Of a DNA stretch of 64,000 bases, positions 7,653-20,300 are shown one piece after another. This DNA comes from Cryptomeria japonica. Lineage: Eukaryota > Streptophyta > Pinopsida > Cupressales > Cupressaceae. The notes beneath the pieces were generated by a model, which saw only the letters and a program-made list of their open reading frames with translations, made no database searches and had not been told where the DNA came from. The stretch lies in the NCBI RefSeq assembly GCF_030272615.1, contig NW_026729263.1, forward strand, positions 1 to 64,000, written 5' to 3'. The number at the start of each line of letters is the position of its first letter. Positions within the stretch are counted from its first letter, which is position 1. The position numbers were made by a program, and so were the translations under genes.

Positions 7653-7778
7653 GGCTCAAGATGGCACCCGCGTTCCGTTTTTTTCACTATCTTTCAAAAC
7701 GGAAATTTTAAAATCTCATTTTTTTCTTTTTTTTGCCTTTTCTGGAAATTAGTGAAGGCAGCGCATCAAAGGTGCGCA
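7653..7778. repeat. AT-rich module k
   Basis: Full module after the C-rich domain, with a CTTTTTTTT interruption that makes a double T-run. It lies 521 bp before module a of the next unit and restarts the repeat domain. Confidence 0.92.
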
Positions 7779-7923
7779 ATGCTGGTGCGAACCCGGGAGC
7801 GCTCCGATGTGTGCTCCAAGGTGCGGCGTGCACGAAGTCCGAGCCCGGTTTGCCCCGGGTGCGCACCTCGCGTGCACCTTCGCCGGGGTGAGCACCTTGG
7901 CTGGGTTGCGCGCCCTGGTGCGT
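7779..7923. repeat. GC-rich subrepeat joining unit to unit
   Basis: One subrepeat after AT module k, with the private spellings GAAGTCCGAGCC and GGGTGAGCACC, running without a break into the next unit. There is no distinct boundary sequence; the unit edge used here is set only by the window start. Confidence 0.85.
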
Positions 7924-10900
7924 ACCAAGGAGCGCTCTGAAGTGTGCTCCAAGGTGCGGCGTGCACGAAGTCGGAGCCCGGTTTGCCCCGGGTGTGCACC
8001 TCGGGTGCGCACCTCGCGTGCACCTTCGCTGCGGTGGGCACCTTGGCTGGGTTGCGCGCCTTGGTGGGCACCATGCAGTGCACGAAGTCGGAGCCCGGTT
8101 TGCCCCGGGCGCGCACCTCCGCCAGGGTGGGCACCTTGGTGCGCACAACTTGCCTGGGCTGCGCATCAGGAAGGGCTCAAGATGGCACCCGCGTTCCGTT
8201 TTTTTCACTATCTTTCAGAACGGAAATTTTAAAATATCGTTTTTTTTTGCCTTTTCTGGAAATTAGTGAAGGCAGCGCATCAAAGGTGCGCAACGCTGGT
8301 GCGAACCTGGGAGCGCTCCGATGTGTGCTCCAAGGTGCGGCGTGCACGAAGTCGGAGCCCGGTTTGCCTCGGGTGCGCCCTGGTGGGCACCATGGTGCGC
8401 ACCAAGGAGCGCTCCGAAGTGTGCTCCAAGGTGCGGCCTGCACGAAGTCGGAGCCCGGTTTGCCCCGGGTGTGCACCTCGGGTGGGCACCTTGGTGCGCA
8501 TGCCTTGCCTGGGCTGCGCACCAGGGCGGGCTCAAGATGGCACCCGCGTTCCTTTTTTTTCACTATCTTTCAAAACGGAAATTTTAAAATCTCATTTTTT
8601 TTTGCCTTTTTCTGGAAATTAGTGAAGGCAGCGCATCAAAGGTGCGCACCTCGCTGCCCACCACGGTGCGCAACGCCGGTGGGCACCCGGGAGTGCTTCG
8701 AAGTGTGCTCCAAGGTGCTGCGTGCACGTTGTCGGAGCCCGGTTTGCCCCGGGTGCGCACCTCGCGTGCACCTTCGTCGGGGTGGGCACCTTGGCTTGGT
8801 TTGCCCCGGCTGCGCTCCGAAGCGGGGTTATTGGAGCGCCGCCTCTTTTTTTGTCGGAGCGTTTGGTGGGGTTTCTCGCATTGGCTCTTCCGAGGCCCGG
8901 TTGCCACCCTGGCGCGCACGAAGTCGGAAGTAGGGTTAATTGCCCGGGTGCGCACCTTTGCCAGGGTGGCACCTTACCTGGGCTGCGCACCAGGGCGGGC
9001 TCAAGATGGCACGCGCGTTCCGTTTTTTTCACTATCTTTCAAAACGGAAATTTTAAAATCTCCTTTTTTTTTTGCCTTTTCTGGAAATTAGTGAAGGCAG
9101 CGCATCAAAGGTGCGCACCTCGCTGCCCACCTTGGTGTGCTCTGAGGTGCGCACCCGGGAGCGCTACGAAGTGTGCTCCAAGGTGCGGCGTGCACGTTGT
9201 CGGAGCCCGGTTTGCCCCGGGTGCGCACCTCGCCTGCACCTTGGCCGGGGTGGGCACCTTGGCTGGGTTTGCCCAGGGTGCGCTCCGAAGCGGGGTTACT
9301 GGAGCGCCCCCTCTTTTTTTGTCAGAGAGTTTGGTGGGGTTTCTCGCATTGGCTCTTCCCAGGCCCGGTTGTTGGGTGCGCTCCCACCCTGGCGCGCGCG
9401 AAGTTGGAAGTTGGGTTAATTGCCCGGGCGCGCACCTTCGCCAGGGTGGGCACCTTGGTGCGCAAACCTTGGCTGGGCTGCGCACCAGGGCGGGCTCAAG
9501 ATGGCACCAGCATTCCCTTTTTCTCACTATCTTTCAAAACGGAAATTTTAAAATCTCGTTTTTTTTTTGCCTTTTATGGAAATTAGTGAAGGCATCGCAT
9601 CAAAGGTGCGCACCTCGCTGCCCACCTTGGTGTGCTCCGAGGTGCCCACCACGGTGCGCAACGCCGGTGCGAACCCGGGAGCGCCCCGATGTGTGCTCCA
9701 AGGTGCGGCGTGCACGAAGTCGGACCCCGGTTTGCCCCGGGTGCGCACCTCGCGTGCACCTTGGTGCGCACACCTTGGCTGGGTTGCGCGGCCTGGTGGG
9801 CACCATGGTGCGCACCAAGGAGCGCTCCGAAGTGTGCTCCAAGGTGCGGCGTGCACGAAGTCGGAGCCCGGTTTGCCCCGGGTGCGCACCTTCGCCGCGG
9901 TGGGCACCATGGCGTGCACGAAGTCGGAGCCCGGTTTGCCCCGGGTGCGCACCTCGCGTGCACCTTCGCCGGGGTGGGCACCTCGGCTGGGTTGCGCGCC
10001 CTGGTGCGCACCAAGGAGCGCTCTGAAGTGTGCTCCAAGGTGCGGCGTGCACGAAGTCGGAGCCCGGTTTGCCCCGGGTGTGCACCTCGCGTGCACCTTC
10101 GCTGCGGTGGGCACCTTGGCTGGGTTGCGCGCCTTGGTGGGCACCATGCAGTGCACGAAGTCGGAGCCCGGTTTGCCCCGGGCGCGCACCTCCGCCAGGG
10201 TGGGCACCTTGGTGCGCACAACTTGCCTGGGCTGCGCACCAGGAAGGGCTCAAGATGGCACCCGCGTTCCGTTTTTTTCACTATCTTTCAGAACGGAAAT
10301 TTTAAAATATCGTTTTTTTTTGCCTTTTCTGGAAATTAGTGAAGGCAGCGCATCAAAGGTGCGCAACGCTGGTGCGAACCTGGGAGCGCTCCGATGTGTG
10401 CTCCAAGGTGCGGCGTGCACGAAGTCGGACCCCGGTTTGCCCCGGGTGCGCACCTCGCGTGCACCTTGGTGCGCACACCTTGGCTGGGTTGCGCGCCCTG
10501 GTGGGCACCATGGTGCGCACCAAGGAGCGCTCCGAAGTGTGCTCCAAGGTGCGGCGTGCACGAAGTCGGAGCCCGGTTTGCCCCGGGTGCGCACCTCGCG
10601 TGCACCTTCGCCGCGGTGGGCACCATGGCGTGCACGAAGTCGGAGCCCGGTTTGCCCCGGGTGCGCACCTCGCGTGCACCTTCGCCGGGGTGGGCACCTT
10701 AGTGTGCAGACCTTGGCTGGGTTGCGCGCCCTGGTGGGCACCATGGTGCGCACCAAGGAGCGCTCCGAAGTGTGCTCCAAGGTGCGGCCTGCACGAAGTC
10801 GGAGCCCGGTTTGCCCCGGGTGTGCACCTCGGGTGGGCACCTTGGTGCGCATGCCTTGCCTGGGCTGCGCACCAGGGCGGGCTCAAGATGGCACCCGCGT

Positions 10901-13900
10901 TCCTTTTTTTTCACTATCTTTCAAAACGGAAATTTTAAAATCTCATTTTTTTTTGCCTTTTTCTGGAAATTAGTGAAGGCAGCGCATCAAAGGTGCGCAC
11001 CTCGCTGCCCACCACGGTGCGCAACGCCGGTGGGCACCCGGGAGTGCTTCGAAGTGTGCTCCAAGGTGCTGCGTGCACGTTGTCGGAGCCCGGTTTGCCC
11101 CGGGTGCGCACCTCGCGTGCACCTTCGTCGGGGTGGGCACCTTGGCTGGGTTTGCCCCGGCTGCGCTCCGAAGCGGGGTTATTGGAGCGCCGCCTCTTTT
11201 TTTGTCGGAGCGTTTGGTGGGGTTTCTCGCATTGGCTCTTCCGAGGCCCGGTTGCCACCCTGGCGCGCACGAAGTCGGAAGTAGGGTTAATTGCCCGGGT
11301 GCGCACCTTTGCCAGGGTGGGCACCTTACCTGGGCTGCGCACCAGGGCGGGCTCAAGATGGCACGCGCGTTCCGTTTTTTTCACTATCTTTCAAAACGGA
11401 AATTTTAAAATCTCCTTTTTTTTTTGCCTTTTCTGGAAATTAGTGAAGGCAGCGCATCAAAGGTGCGCACCTCGCTGCCCACCTTGGTGTGCTCTGAGGT
11501 GCGCACCCGGGAGCGCTACGAAGTGTGCTCCAAGGTGCGGCGTGCACGTTGTCGGAGCCCGGTTTGCCCCGGGTGCGCACCTCGCCTGCACCTTGGCCGG
11601 GGTGGGCACCTTGGCTGGGTTTGCCCAGGGTGCGCTCCGAAGCGGGGTTACTGGAGCGCCCCCTCTTTTTTTGTCAGAGCGTTTGGTGGGGTTTCTCGCA
11701 TTGGCTCTTCCCAGGCCCGGTTGTTGGGTGCGCTCCCACCCTGGCGCGCGCGAAGTTGGAAGTTGGGTTAATTGCCCGGGCGCGCACCTTCGCCAGGGTG
11801 GGCACCTTGGTGCGCACACCTTGGCTGGGCTGCGCACCAGGGCGGGCTCAAGATGGCACCAGCATTCCCTTTTTCTCACTATCTTTCAAAACGGAAATTT
11901 TAAAATCTCGTTTTTTTTTTGCCTTTTATGGAAATTAGTGAAGGCATCGCATCAAAGGTGCGCACCTCGCTGCCCACCTTGGTGTGCTCCGAGGTGCCCA
12001 CCACGGTGCGCAACGCCGGTGCGAACCCGGGAGCGCCCCGATGTGTGCTCCAAGGTGCGGCGTGCACGAAGTCGGACCCCGGTTTGCCCCGGGTGCGCAC
12101 CTCGCGTGCACCTTGGTGCGCACACCTTGGCTGGGTTGCGCGGCCTGGTGGGCACCATGGTGCGCACCAAGGAGCGCTCCGAAGTGTGCTCCAAGGTGCG
12201 GCGTGCACGAAGTCGGAGCCCGGTTTGCCCCGGGTACGCACCTCGCGTGCACCTTCGCCGGGGTGGGCACCTCGGCTGGGTTGCGCGCCCTGGTGCGCAC
12301 CAAGGAGCGCTCCGAAGTGTGCTCCAAGGTGCGGCGTGCACGAAGTCGGAGCCCGGTTTGCCCCGGGTGCGCACCTTCGCCGCGGTGCGCACCATGGCGT
12401 GCACGAAGTCGGAGCCCGGTTTGCCCCGGGTGCGCACCTCGCGTGCACCTTCGGCGGGGTTGCGCGCCCTGGTGGGCACCATGGTGCGCACCAAGGAGCG
12501 CTCCGAAGTGTGCTCCAAGGTGCGGCGTGCACGAAGTCGGAGCCCGGTTTGCCCCGGGTGCGCACCTCGCGTGCACCTTCGGCGGGGTTGCGCGCCCTGG
12601 TGGGCACCATGGTGCGCACCAAGGAGCGCTCCGAAGTGTGCTCCAAGGTGCGGCGTGCACGAAGTCGGAGCCCGGTTTGCCCCGGGTGCGCACCTCGCGT
12701 GCACCTTCGCCGCGGTGGGCACCATGGCGTGCACGAAGTCGGAGCCCGGTTTGCCCCGGGTGCGCACCTCGCGTGCACCTTCGCCGGGGTGGGCACCTCG
12801 GCTGGGTTGCGCGCCCTGGTGCGCACCAAGGAGCGCTCCGAAGTGTGCTCCAAGGTGCGGCGTGCACGAAGTCGGAGCCCGGTTTGCCCCGGGTGCGCAC
12901 CTCGCGTGCACCTTCGCCAGGGTGGGCACCTCGGTGCGCACACCTTCTCAATGTTTTCTTGCCTTTTCTGGAAATTGGTGAAGGCAGCGCATCAAAGGTG
13001 CGCACCTCGGTGTGCTCCGAGGTGCGAACCCGAGAGCGCTCCGAGGTGCCCACGAAGTCGAAAGTCGGGTTAATTGCATTGTTTTCCCCGGGTGCGCTCC
13101 GAGGTGCGCAACATCGGCGCGCACCAAGGAGGGCTCCGAAGTGTGCTCCAAGGTGCGCACGATGGCGTGCACCTCTGGTGCGCACGATTCGGAGCTCGGT
13201 TTGACCGGGGTGCGCACACCTTGGCTGGGTTGCGCACCTTTTGTGCGCTCCAAGGTGCGCACGAAGTCGGAGCTCGGTTTGCCCCGGGTGCGCACCTTCG
13301 CCAGGGTGCGCACCTTGATGCGCACGCCTTGGCTGGGCTGCGCACCTTGGTGGGCGCCATGGTGCGCACCTTTCGTGCGCTCCAAGGTGCGCACGAAGTC
13401 GGAGCTCGGTTTGCCCCGGGTGCGCACCTTGGTGGGCGCCATGGTGCACTCCGAGGTGCCCAAGATTGGTGCGCACCAAGGAGCGCTCCGAAGTGCGCTC
13501 CAAGGTGCGCGCGAAGTCGAAAGTTGGGTTAATTGTCCGGTTTGCCTCGGGTGCGCACCTTGCGTGCACCTTCGCCAGGGTGGGCGCCTTGGTGCGCACA
13601 CCTTGGCTGGGCTGCGCACACCTTGGCACCCGCGTTTCCTTCATTTTAAATTTTTTTTTTTTACAATCTCTCAAGTGGGAAATTCTATAATCTCAACTTT
13701 TTTTGCCTTTTCAGGAAACTTTTGAATGGAGCGCATCATTGGTGCGCTCCGAAGTGTGCTCCAAAGCTCTCTCCAGCTGCGTGCACCTGCCCCGGCCGCG
13801 CACCCGGCCCCGCCCAGCTTCGCTCACCTGTCCCGGGCGTCTGGTGCGGAACCTTAGAGTAAGAAACATCACCGTGCACCTTGGCCAACGTGCGCGACTC

Positions 13901-14150
13901 GACCGAGCGCGCACTGGCCGAGGTGCACACCGATTTCACCTGGGTGCGCGCGCAGCACCTCGGGCGCACCGGGGTGCGCGCACAATGCCCGGGTTGCACC
14001 GTGGCCTGTGTGCTCGGGGCGCCTCGGGTGCGCGCTCGGTGTCGCCCCCGCGCGCGCGGTAGTGCGGGCAGCGCACCCCGGCCCGGCCCGGCCCCGACGA
14101 GAACGCAAACGGGCAAAAGGTTTATTCAAATAGCATTGCGACGCCCGGCG

Positions 14151-14163
14151 AAAAACTAAAAAA
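14151..14163 (-). terminator. Pol III T-run terminator, unit 2
   Basis: T6 at 14158-14163 followed by T5, as in unit 1. Confidence 0.9.
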
Positions 14164-14281
14164 GGGTGCAACACCGGGACTTCCCGGGAGGTCACCCATC
14201 CCAGTACTACTCCGGCCCAAGCGCGCTTAACTGCGGAGTTCTGATGGGATCCGGTGCACTAACGCTGGTATGATCGCACCC
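14162..14281 (-). rRNA. 5S ribosomal RNA, unit 2
   Basis: Same 120-nt sequence as the unit 1 gene, exactly 7,923 bp away and in the same orientation. Box A, the intermediate element and box C are unchanged. The 3' flank carries a T at 13986 where most units have C; this variant is shared only with unit 4. Confidence 0.98.
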
Positions 14282-14311
14282 GTTATGAGCTTGTCGCAGT
14301 GTGTACTTAGC
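14282..14311 (-). promoter_or_regulatory. 5S upstream promoter element, unit 2
   Basis: Same bases as in unit 1: C at -1 and a TAAGTACA-type element near -28. Confidence 0.7.
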
Positions 14312-17300
14312 AAACCGCGACCCACGTGCGAATCCACCCCGGCCACCCACCCCCGTCGAGGTGCACACCCTCCCTCGCGAAGTGCGCCCCGTTCGCCAAG
14401 TGTGAGCCCTGCCCGGGTGCGCGCACCTTGCTAGGGCGTCGGGTGTGCACCCGGCCCGGCCTACGTGCGTGCACCTGGAGGGGGCGTCGTGTGCGTGCAG
14501 TGTCCCGTCTGCAACGCGGTGCCCACACACCACCTCGGGCGCAACGACCTGCGCTCACATGTGGGCCGAGTGCACCTTGGTGCATGTTCGGGGCGCCTCG
14601 GGTGCACGCTCGATCTTGCCCCGGTGCACCAAGGCGCTCGGTTTGCCCCGGGTGCGCACTTGGTGCAAGGTGGGCACCCAAAATAGGGATCAAGCACCAA
14701 AACACAAGTTTCGGGATGCAAAATGGGACCCAAGGACCACAAATGCGTTCCAAGACCCATGATGGGTCCACGAGAACAAAAATGTGTTCCGAGACTTAAT
14801 AAACAAATATTGGGTTTTAGGAGAAGAAACATGCTCTGATGCCCAAAACGAGAATCGACCCCGAAAAGGCCACAGGCCAAAAGTGGGATGCGAGACAAAA
14901 AAAAATGGGACCCGAGGACCAAAATTGGGTTCCCAGGTCGAAGACAGGGCAACCGGACAAGAAACGACCTCTAAGGCTCGAAATGAGTCCCGACGACTAA
15001 AACTTGACAAGAAGCACCCATCAGGCACCCAACTCGACACCCATGGGATGCCGACCCACCCGGGCTTCCACCTAGCACACCTTGGCACCCACCCACCCTC
15101 GCACCCAACCTCGCACCCAACTTAGCACCTTTGAACCCACATTGGCACTCACCCTGACCCTGGCACCTTGGAACCCACATTGGCACTCACCTTGACCCTG
15201 GCACCCACCTTTGCACTCACCTTGGGACCCACCCTGGCTCCCACCTCGGCACCCACCCAGACACCCACCTTGGTTCCTTGGCACCCACCTTGGATCCTTG
15301 GCACCCACCCCGACACCCACCTTGGCACGCAACTTGGCTACTTGCCACCCACCTTGGCTCCTTGACGCCCACCCCGACAACCACCCCGTGACCTACCCTG
15401 GCTAGGGTTGGTGCACACCCACCCTGGTGCCCACCTTGGCACCCACCCTATGACCCACCTTGGCACGCACCTTAGTACCCACCCCGTTACCCACCCTAGG
15501 ACCCACCCCGTGACCCACCTTGGCCAGGGTGGGTGCCTTGGTGCGCACAACTTGCCTGGGCTGCACACCAGGGCGGGCTCAAGATGGCACCCGCGTTCCG
15601 TTTTTTTCACTATCTTTCAAAACGGAAATTTTAAAATCTCATTTTTTTCTTTTTTTTGCCTTTTCTGGAAATTAGTGAAGGCAGCGCATCAAAGGTGCGC
15701 AATGCTGGTGCGAACCCGGGAGCGCTCCGATGTGTGCTCCAAGGTGCGGCGTGCACGAAGTCCGAGCCCGGTTTGCCCCGGGTGCGCACCTCGCGTGCAC
15801 CTTCGCCGGGGTGAGCACCTTGGCTGGGTTGCGCGCCCTGGTGCGTACCAAGGAGCGCTCTGAAGTGTGCTCCAAGGTGCGGCGTGCACGAAGTCGGAGC
15901 CCGGTTTGCCCCGGGTGTGCACCTCGGGTGCGCACCTCGCGTGCACCTTCGCTGCGGTGGGCACCTTGGCTGGGTTGCGCGCCTTGGTGGGCACCATGCA
16001 GTGCACGAAGTCGGAGCCCGGTTTGCCCCGGGCGCGCACCTCCGCCAGGGTGGGCACCTTGGTGCGCACAACTTGCCTGGGCTGCGCATCAGGAAGGGCT
16101 CAAGATGGCACCCGCGTTCCGTTTTTTTCACTATCTTTCAGAACGGAAATTTTAAAATATCGTTTTTTTTTGCCTTTTCTGGAAATTAGTGAAGGCAGCG
16201 CATCAAAGGTGCGCAACGCTGGTGCGAACCTGGGAGCGCTCCGATGTGTGCTCCAAGGTGCGGCGTGCACGAAGTCGGAGCCCGGTTTGCCTCGGGTGCG
16301 CCCTGGTGGGCACCATGGTGCGCACCAAGGAGCGCTCCGAAGTGTGCTCCAAGGTGCGGCCTGCACGAAGTCGGAGCCCGGTTTGCCCCGGGTGTGCACC
16401 TCGGGTGGGCACCTTGGTGCGCATGCCTTGCCTGGGCTGCGCACCAGGGCGGGCTCAAGATGGCACCCGCGTTCCTTTTTTTTCACTATCTTTCAAAACG
16501 GAAATTTTAAAATCTCATTTTTTTTTGCCTTTTTCTGGAAATTAGTGAAGGCAGCGCATCAAAGGTGCGCACCTCGCTGCCCACCACGGTGCGCAACGCC
16601 GGTGGGCACCCGGGAGTGCTTCGAAGTGTGCTCCAAGGTGCTGCGTGCACGTTGTCGGAGCCCGGTTTGCCCCGGGTGCGCACCTCGCGTGCACCTTCGT
16701 CGGGGTGGGCACCTTGGCTTGGTTTGCCCCGGCTGCGCTCCGAAGCGGGGTTATTGGAGCGCCGCCTCTTTTTTTGTCGGAGCGTTTGGTGGGGTTTCTC
16801 GCATTGGCTCTTCCGAGGCCCGGTTGCCACCCTGGCGCGCACGAAGTCGGAAGTAGGGTTAATTGCCCGGGTGCGCACCTTTGCCAGGGTGGCACCTTAC
16901 CTGGGCTGCGCACCAGGGCGGGCTCAAGATGGCACGCGCGTTCCGTTTTTTTCACTATCTTTCAAAACGGAAATTTTAAAATCTCCTTTTTTTTTTGCCT
17001 TTTCTGGAAATTAGTGAAGGCAGCGCATCAAAGGTGCGCACCTCGCTGCCCACCTTGGTGTGCTCTGAGGTGCGCACCCGGGAGCGCTACGAAGTGTGCT
17101 CCAAGGTGCGGCGTGCACGTTGTCGGAGCCCGGTTTGCCCCGGGTGCGCACCTCGCCTGCACCTTGGCCGGGGTGGGCACCTTGGCTGGGTTTGCCCAGG
17201 GTGCGCTCCGAAGCGGGGTTACTGGAGCGCCCCCTCTTTTTTTGTCAGAGAGTTTGGTGGGGTTTCTCGCATTGGCTCTTCCCAGGCCCGGTTGTTGGGT

Positions 17301-20300
17301 GCGCTCCCACCCTGGCGCGCGCGAAGTTGGAAGTTGGGTTAATTGCCCGGGCGCGCACCTTCGCCAGGGTGGGCACCTTGGTGCGCAAACCTTGGCTGGG
17401 CTGCGCACCAGGGCGGGCTCAAGATGGCACCAGCATTCCCTTTTTCTCACTATCTTTCAAAACGGAAATTTTAAAATCTCGTTTTTTTTTTGCCTTTTAT
17501 GGAAATTAGTGAAGGCATCGCATCAAAGGTGCGCACCTCGCTGCCCACCTTGGTGTGCTCCGAGGTGCCCACCACGGTGCGCAACGCCGGTGCGAACCCG
17601 GGAGCGCCCCGATGTGTGCTCCAAGGTGCGGCGTGCACGAAGTCGGACCCCGGTTTGCCCCGGGTGCGCACCTCGCGTGCACCTTGGTGCGCACACCTTG
17701 GCTGGGTTGCGCGGCCTGGTGGGCACCATGGTGCGCACCAAGGAGCGCTCCGAAGTGTGCTCCAAGGTGCGGCGTGCACGAAGTCGGAGCCCGGTTTGCC
17801 CCGGGTGCGCACCTTCGCCGCGGTGGGCACCATGGCGTGCACGAAGTCGGAGCCCGGTTTGCCCCGGGTGCGCACCTCGCGTGCACCTTCGCCGGGGTGG
17901 GCACCTCGGCTGGGTTGCGCGCCCTGGTGCGCACCAAGGAGCGCTCTGAAGTGTGCTCCAAGGTGCGGCGTGCACGAAGTCGGAGCCCGGTTTGCCCCGG
18001 GTGTGCACCTCGCGTGCACCTTCGCTGCGGTGGGCACCTTGGCTGGGTTGCGCGCCTTGGTGGGCACCATGCAGTGCACGAAGTCGGAGCCCGGTTTGCC
18101 CCGGGCGCGCACCTCCGCCAGGGTGGGCACCTTGGTGCGCACAACTTGCCTGGGCTGCGCACCAGGAAGGGCTCAAGATGGCACCCGCGTTCCGTTTTTT
18201 TCACTATCTTTCAGAACGGAAATTTTAAAATATCGTTTTTTTTTGCCTTTTCTGGAAATTAGTGAAGGCAGCGCATCAAAGGTGCGCAACGCTGGTGCGA
18301 ACCTGGGAGCGCTCCGATGTGTGCTCCAAGGTGCGGCGTGCACGAAGTCGGACCCCGGTTTGCCCCGGGTGCGCACCTCGCGTGCACCTTGGTGCGCACA
18401 CCTTGGCTGGGTTGCGCGCCCTGGTGGGCACCATGGTGCGCACCAAGGAGCGCTCCGAAGTGTGCTCCAAGGTGCGGCGTGCACGAAGTCGGAGCCCGGT
18501 TTGCCCCGGGTGCGCACCTCGCGTGCACCTTCGCCGCGGTGGGCACCATGGCGTGCACGAAGTCGGAGCCCGGTTTGCCCCGGGTGCGCACCTCGCGTGC
18601 ACCTTCGCCGGGGTGGGCACCTTAGTGTGCAGACCTTGGCTGGGTTGCGCGCCCTGGTGGGCACCATGGTGCGCACCAAGGAGCGCTCCGAAGTGTGCTC
18701 CAAGGTGCGGCCTGCACGAAGTCGGAGCCCGGTTTGCCCCGGGTGTGCACCTCGGGTGGGCACCTTGGTGCGCATGCCTTGCCTGGGCTGCGCACCAGGG
18801 CGGGCTCAAGATGGCACCCGCGTTCCTTTTTTTTCACTATCTTTCAAAACGGAAATTTTAAAATCTCATTTTTTTTTGCCTTTTTCTGGAAATTAGTGAA
18901 GGCAGCGCATCAAAGGTGCGCACCTCGCTGCCCACCACGGTGCGCAACGCCGGTGGGCACCCGGGAGTGCTTCGAAGTGTGCTCCAAGGTGCTGCGTGCA
19001 CGTTGTCGGAGCCCGGTTTGCCCCGGGTGCGCACCTCGCATGCACCTTCGTCGGGGTGGGCACCTTGGCTGGGTTTGCCCCGGCTGCGCTCCGAAGCGGG
19101 GTTATTGGAGCGCCGCCTCTTTTTTTGTCGGAGCGTTTGGTGGGGTTTCTCGCATTGGCTCTTCCGAGGCCCGGTTGCCACCCTGGCGCGCACGAAGTCG
19201 GAAGTAGGGTTAATTGCCCGGGTGCGCACCTTTGCCAGGGTGGGCACCTTACCTGGGCTGCGCACCAGGGCGGGCTCAAGATGGCACGCGCGTTCCGTTT
19301 TTTTCACTATCTTTCAAAACGGAAATTTTAAAATCTCCTTTTTTTTTTGCCTTTTCTGGAAATTAGTGAAGGCAGCGCATCAAAGGTGCGCACCTCGCTG
19401 CCCACCTTGGTGTGCTCTGAGGTGCGCACCCGGGAGCGCTACGAAGTGTGCTCCAAGGTGCGGCGTGCACGTTGTCGGAGCCCGGTTTGCCCCGGGTGCG
19501 CACCTCGCCTGCACCTTGGCCGGGGTGGGCACCTTGGCTGGGTTTGCCCAGGGTGCGCTCCGAAGCGGGGTTACTGGAGCGCCCCCTCTTTTTTTGTCAG
19601 AGCGTTTGGTGGGGTTTCTCGCATTGGCTCTTCCCAGGCCCGGTTGTTGGGTGCGCTCCCACCCTGGCGCGCGCGAAGTTGGAAGTTGGGTTAATTGCCC
19701 GGGCGCGCACCTTCGCCAGGGTGGGCACCTTGGTGCGCACACCTTGGCTGGGCTGCGCACCAGGGCGGGCTCAAGATGGCACCAGCATTCCCTTTTTCTC
19801 ACTATCTTTCAAAACGGAAATTTTAAAATCTCGTTTTTTTTTTGCCTTTTATGGAAATTAGTGAAGGCATCGCATCAAAGGTGCGCACCTCGCTGCCCAC
19901 CTTGGTGTGCTCCGAGGTGCCCACCACGGTGCGCAACGCCGGTGCGAACCCGGGAGCGCCCCGATGTGTGCTCCAAGGTGCGGCGTGCACGAAGTCGGAC
20001 CCCGGTTTGCCCCGGGTGCGCACCTCGCGTGCACCTTGGTGCGCACACCTTGGCTGGGTTGCGCGGCCTGGTGGGCACCATGGTGCGCACCAAGGAGCGC
20101 TCCGAAGTGTGCTCCAAGGTGCGGCGTGCACGAAGTCGGAGCCCGGTTTGCCCCGGGTACGCACCTCGCGTGCACCTTCGCCGGGGTGGGCACCTCGGCT
20201 GGGTTGCGCGCCCTGGTGCGCACCAAGGAGCGCTCCGAAGTGTGCTCCAAGGTGCGGCGTGCACGAAGTCGGAGCCCGGTTTGCCCCGGGTGCGCACCTT

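Larger units (their letters stand above)
1..7923. repeat. 5S rDNA unit 1 (7,923 bp)
   Basis: First full unit in the phase set by the window start; position 1 recurs at 7924, 15847, 23770 and so on. It holds one 5S gene and 7.8 kb of spacer. Two private substitutions were seen relative to the other units: T at 4256 (others C) and A at 6536 (others G). The internal architecture is annotated in detail here and applies to all units. Confidence 0.97.
7924..15846. repeat. 5S rDNA unit 2 (7,923 bp)
   Basis: Full-length unit, exactly in register with unit 1. The only non-consensus base seen is T at 13986, shared with unit 4. Confidence 0.97.
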
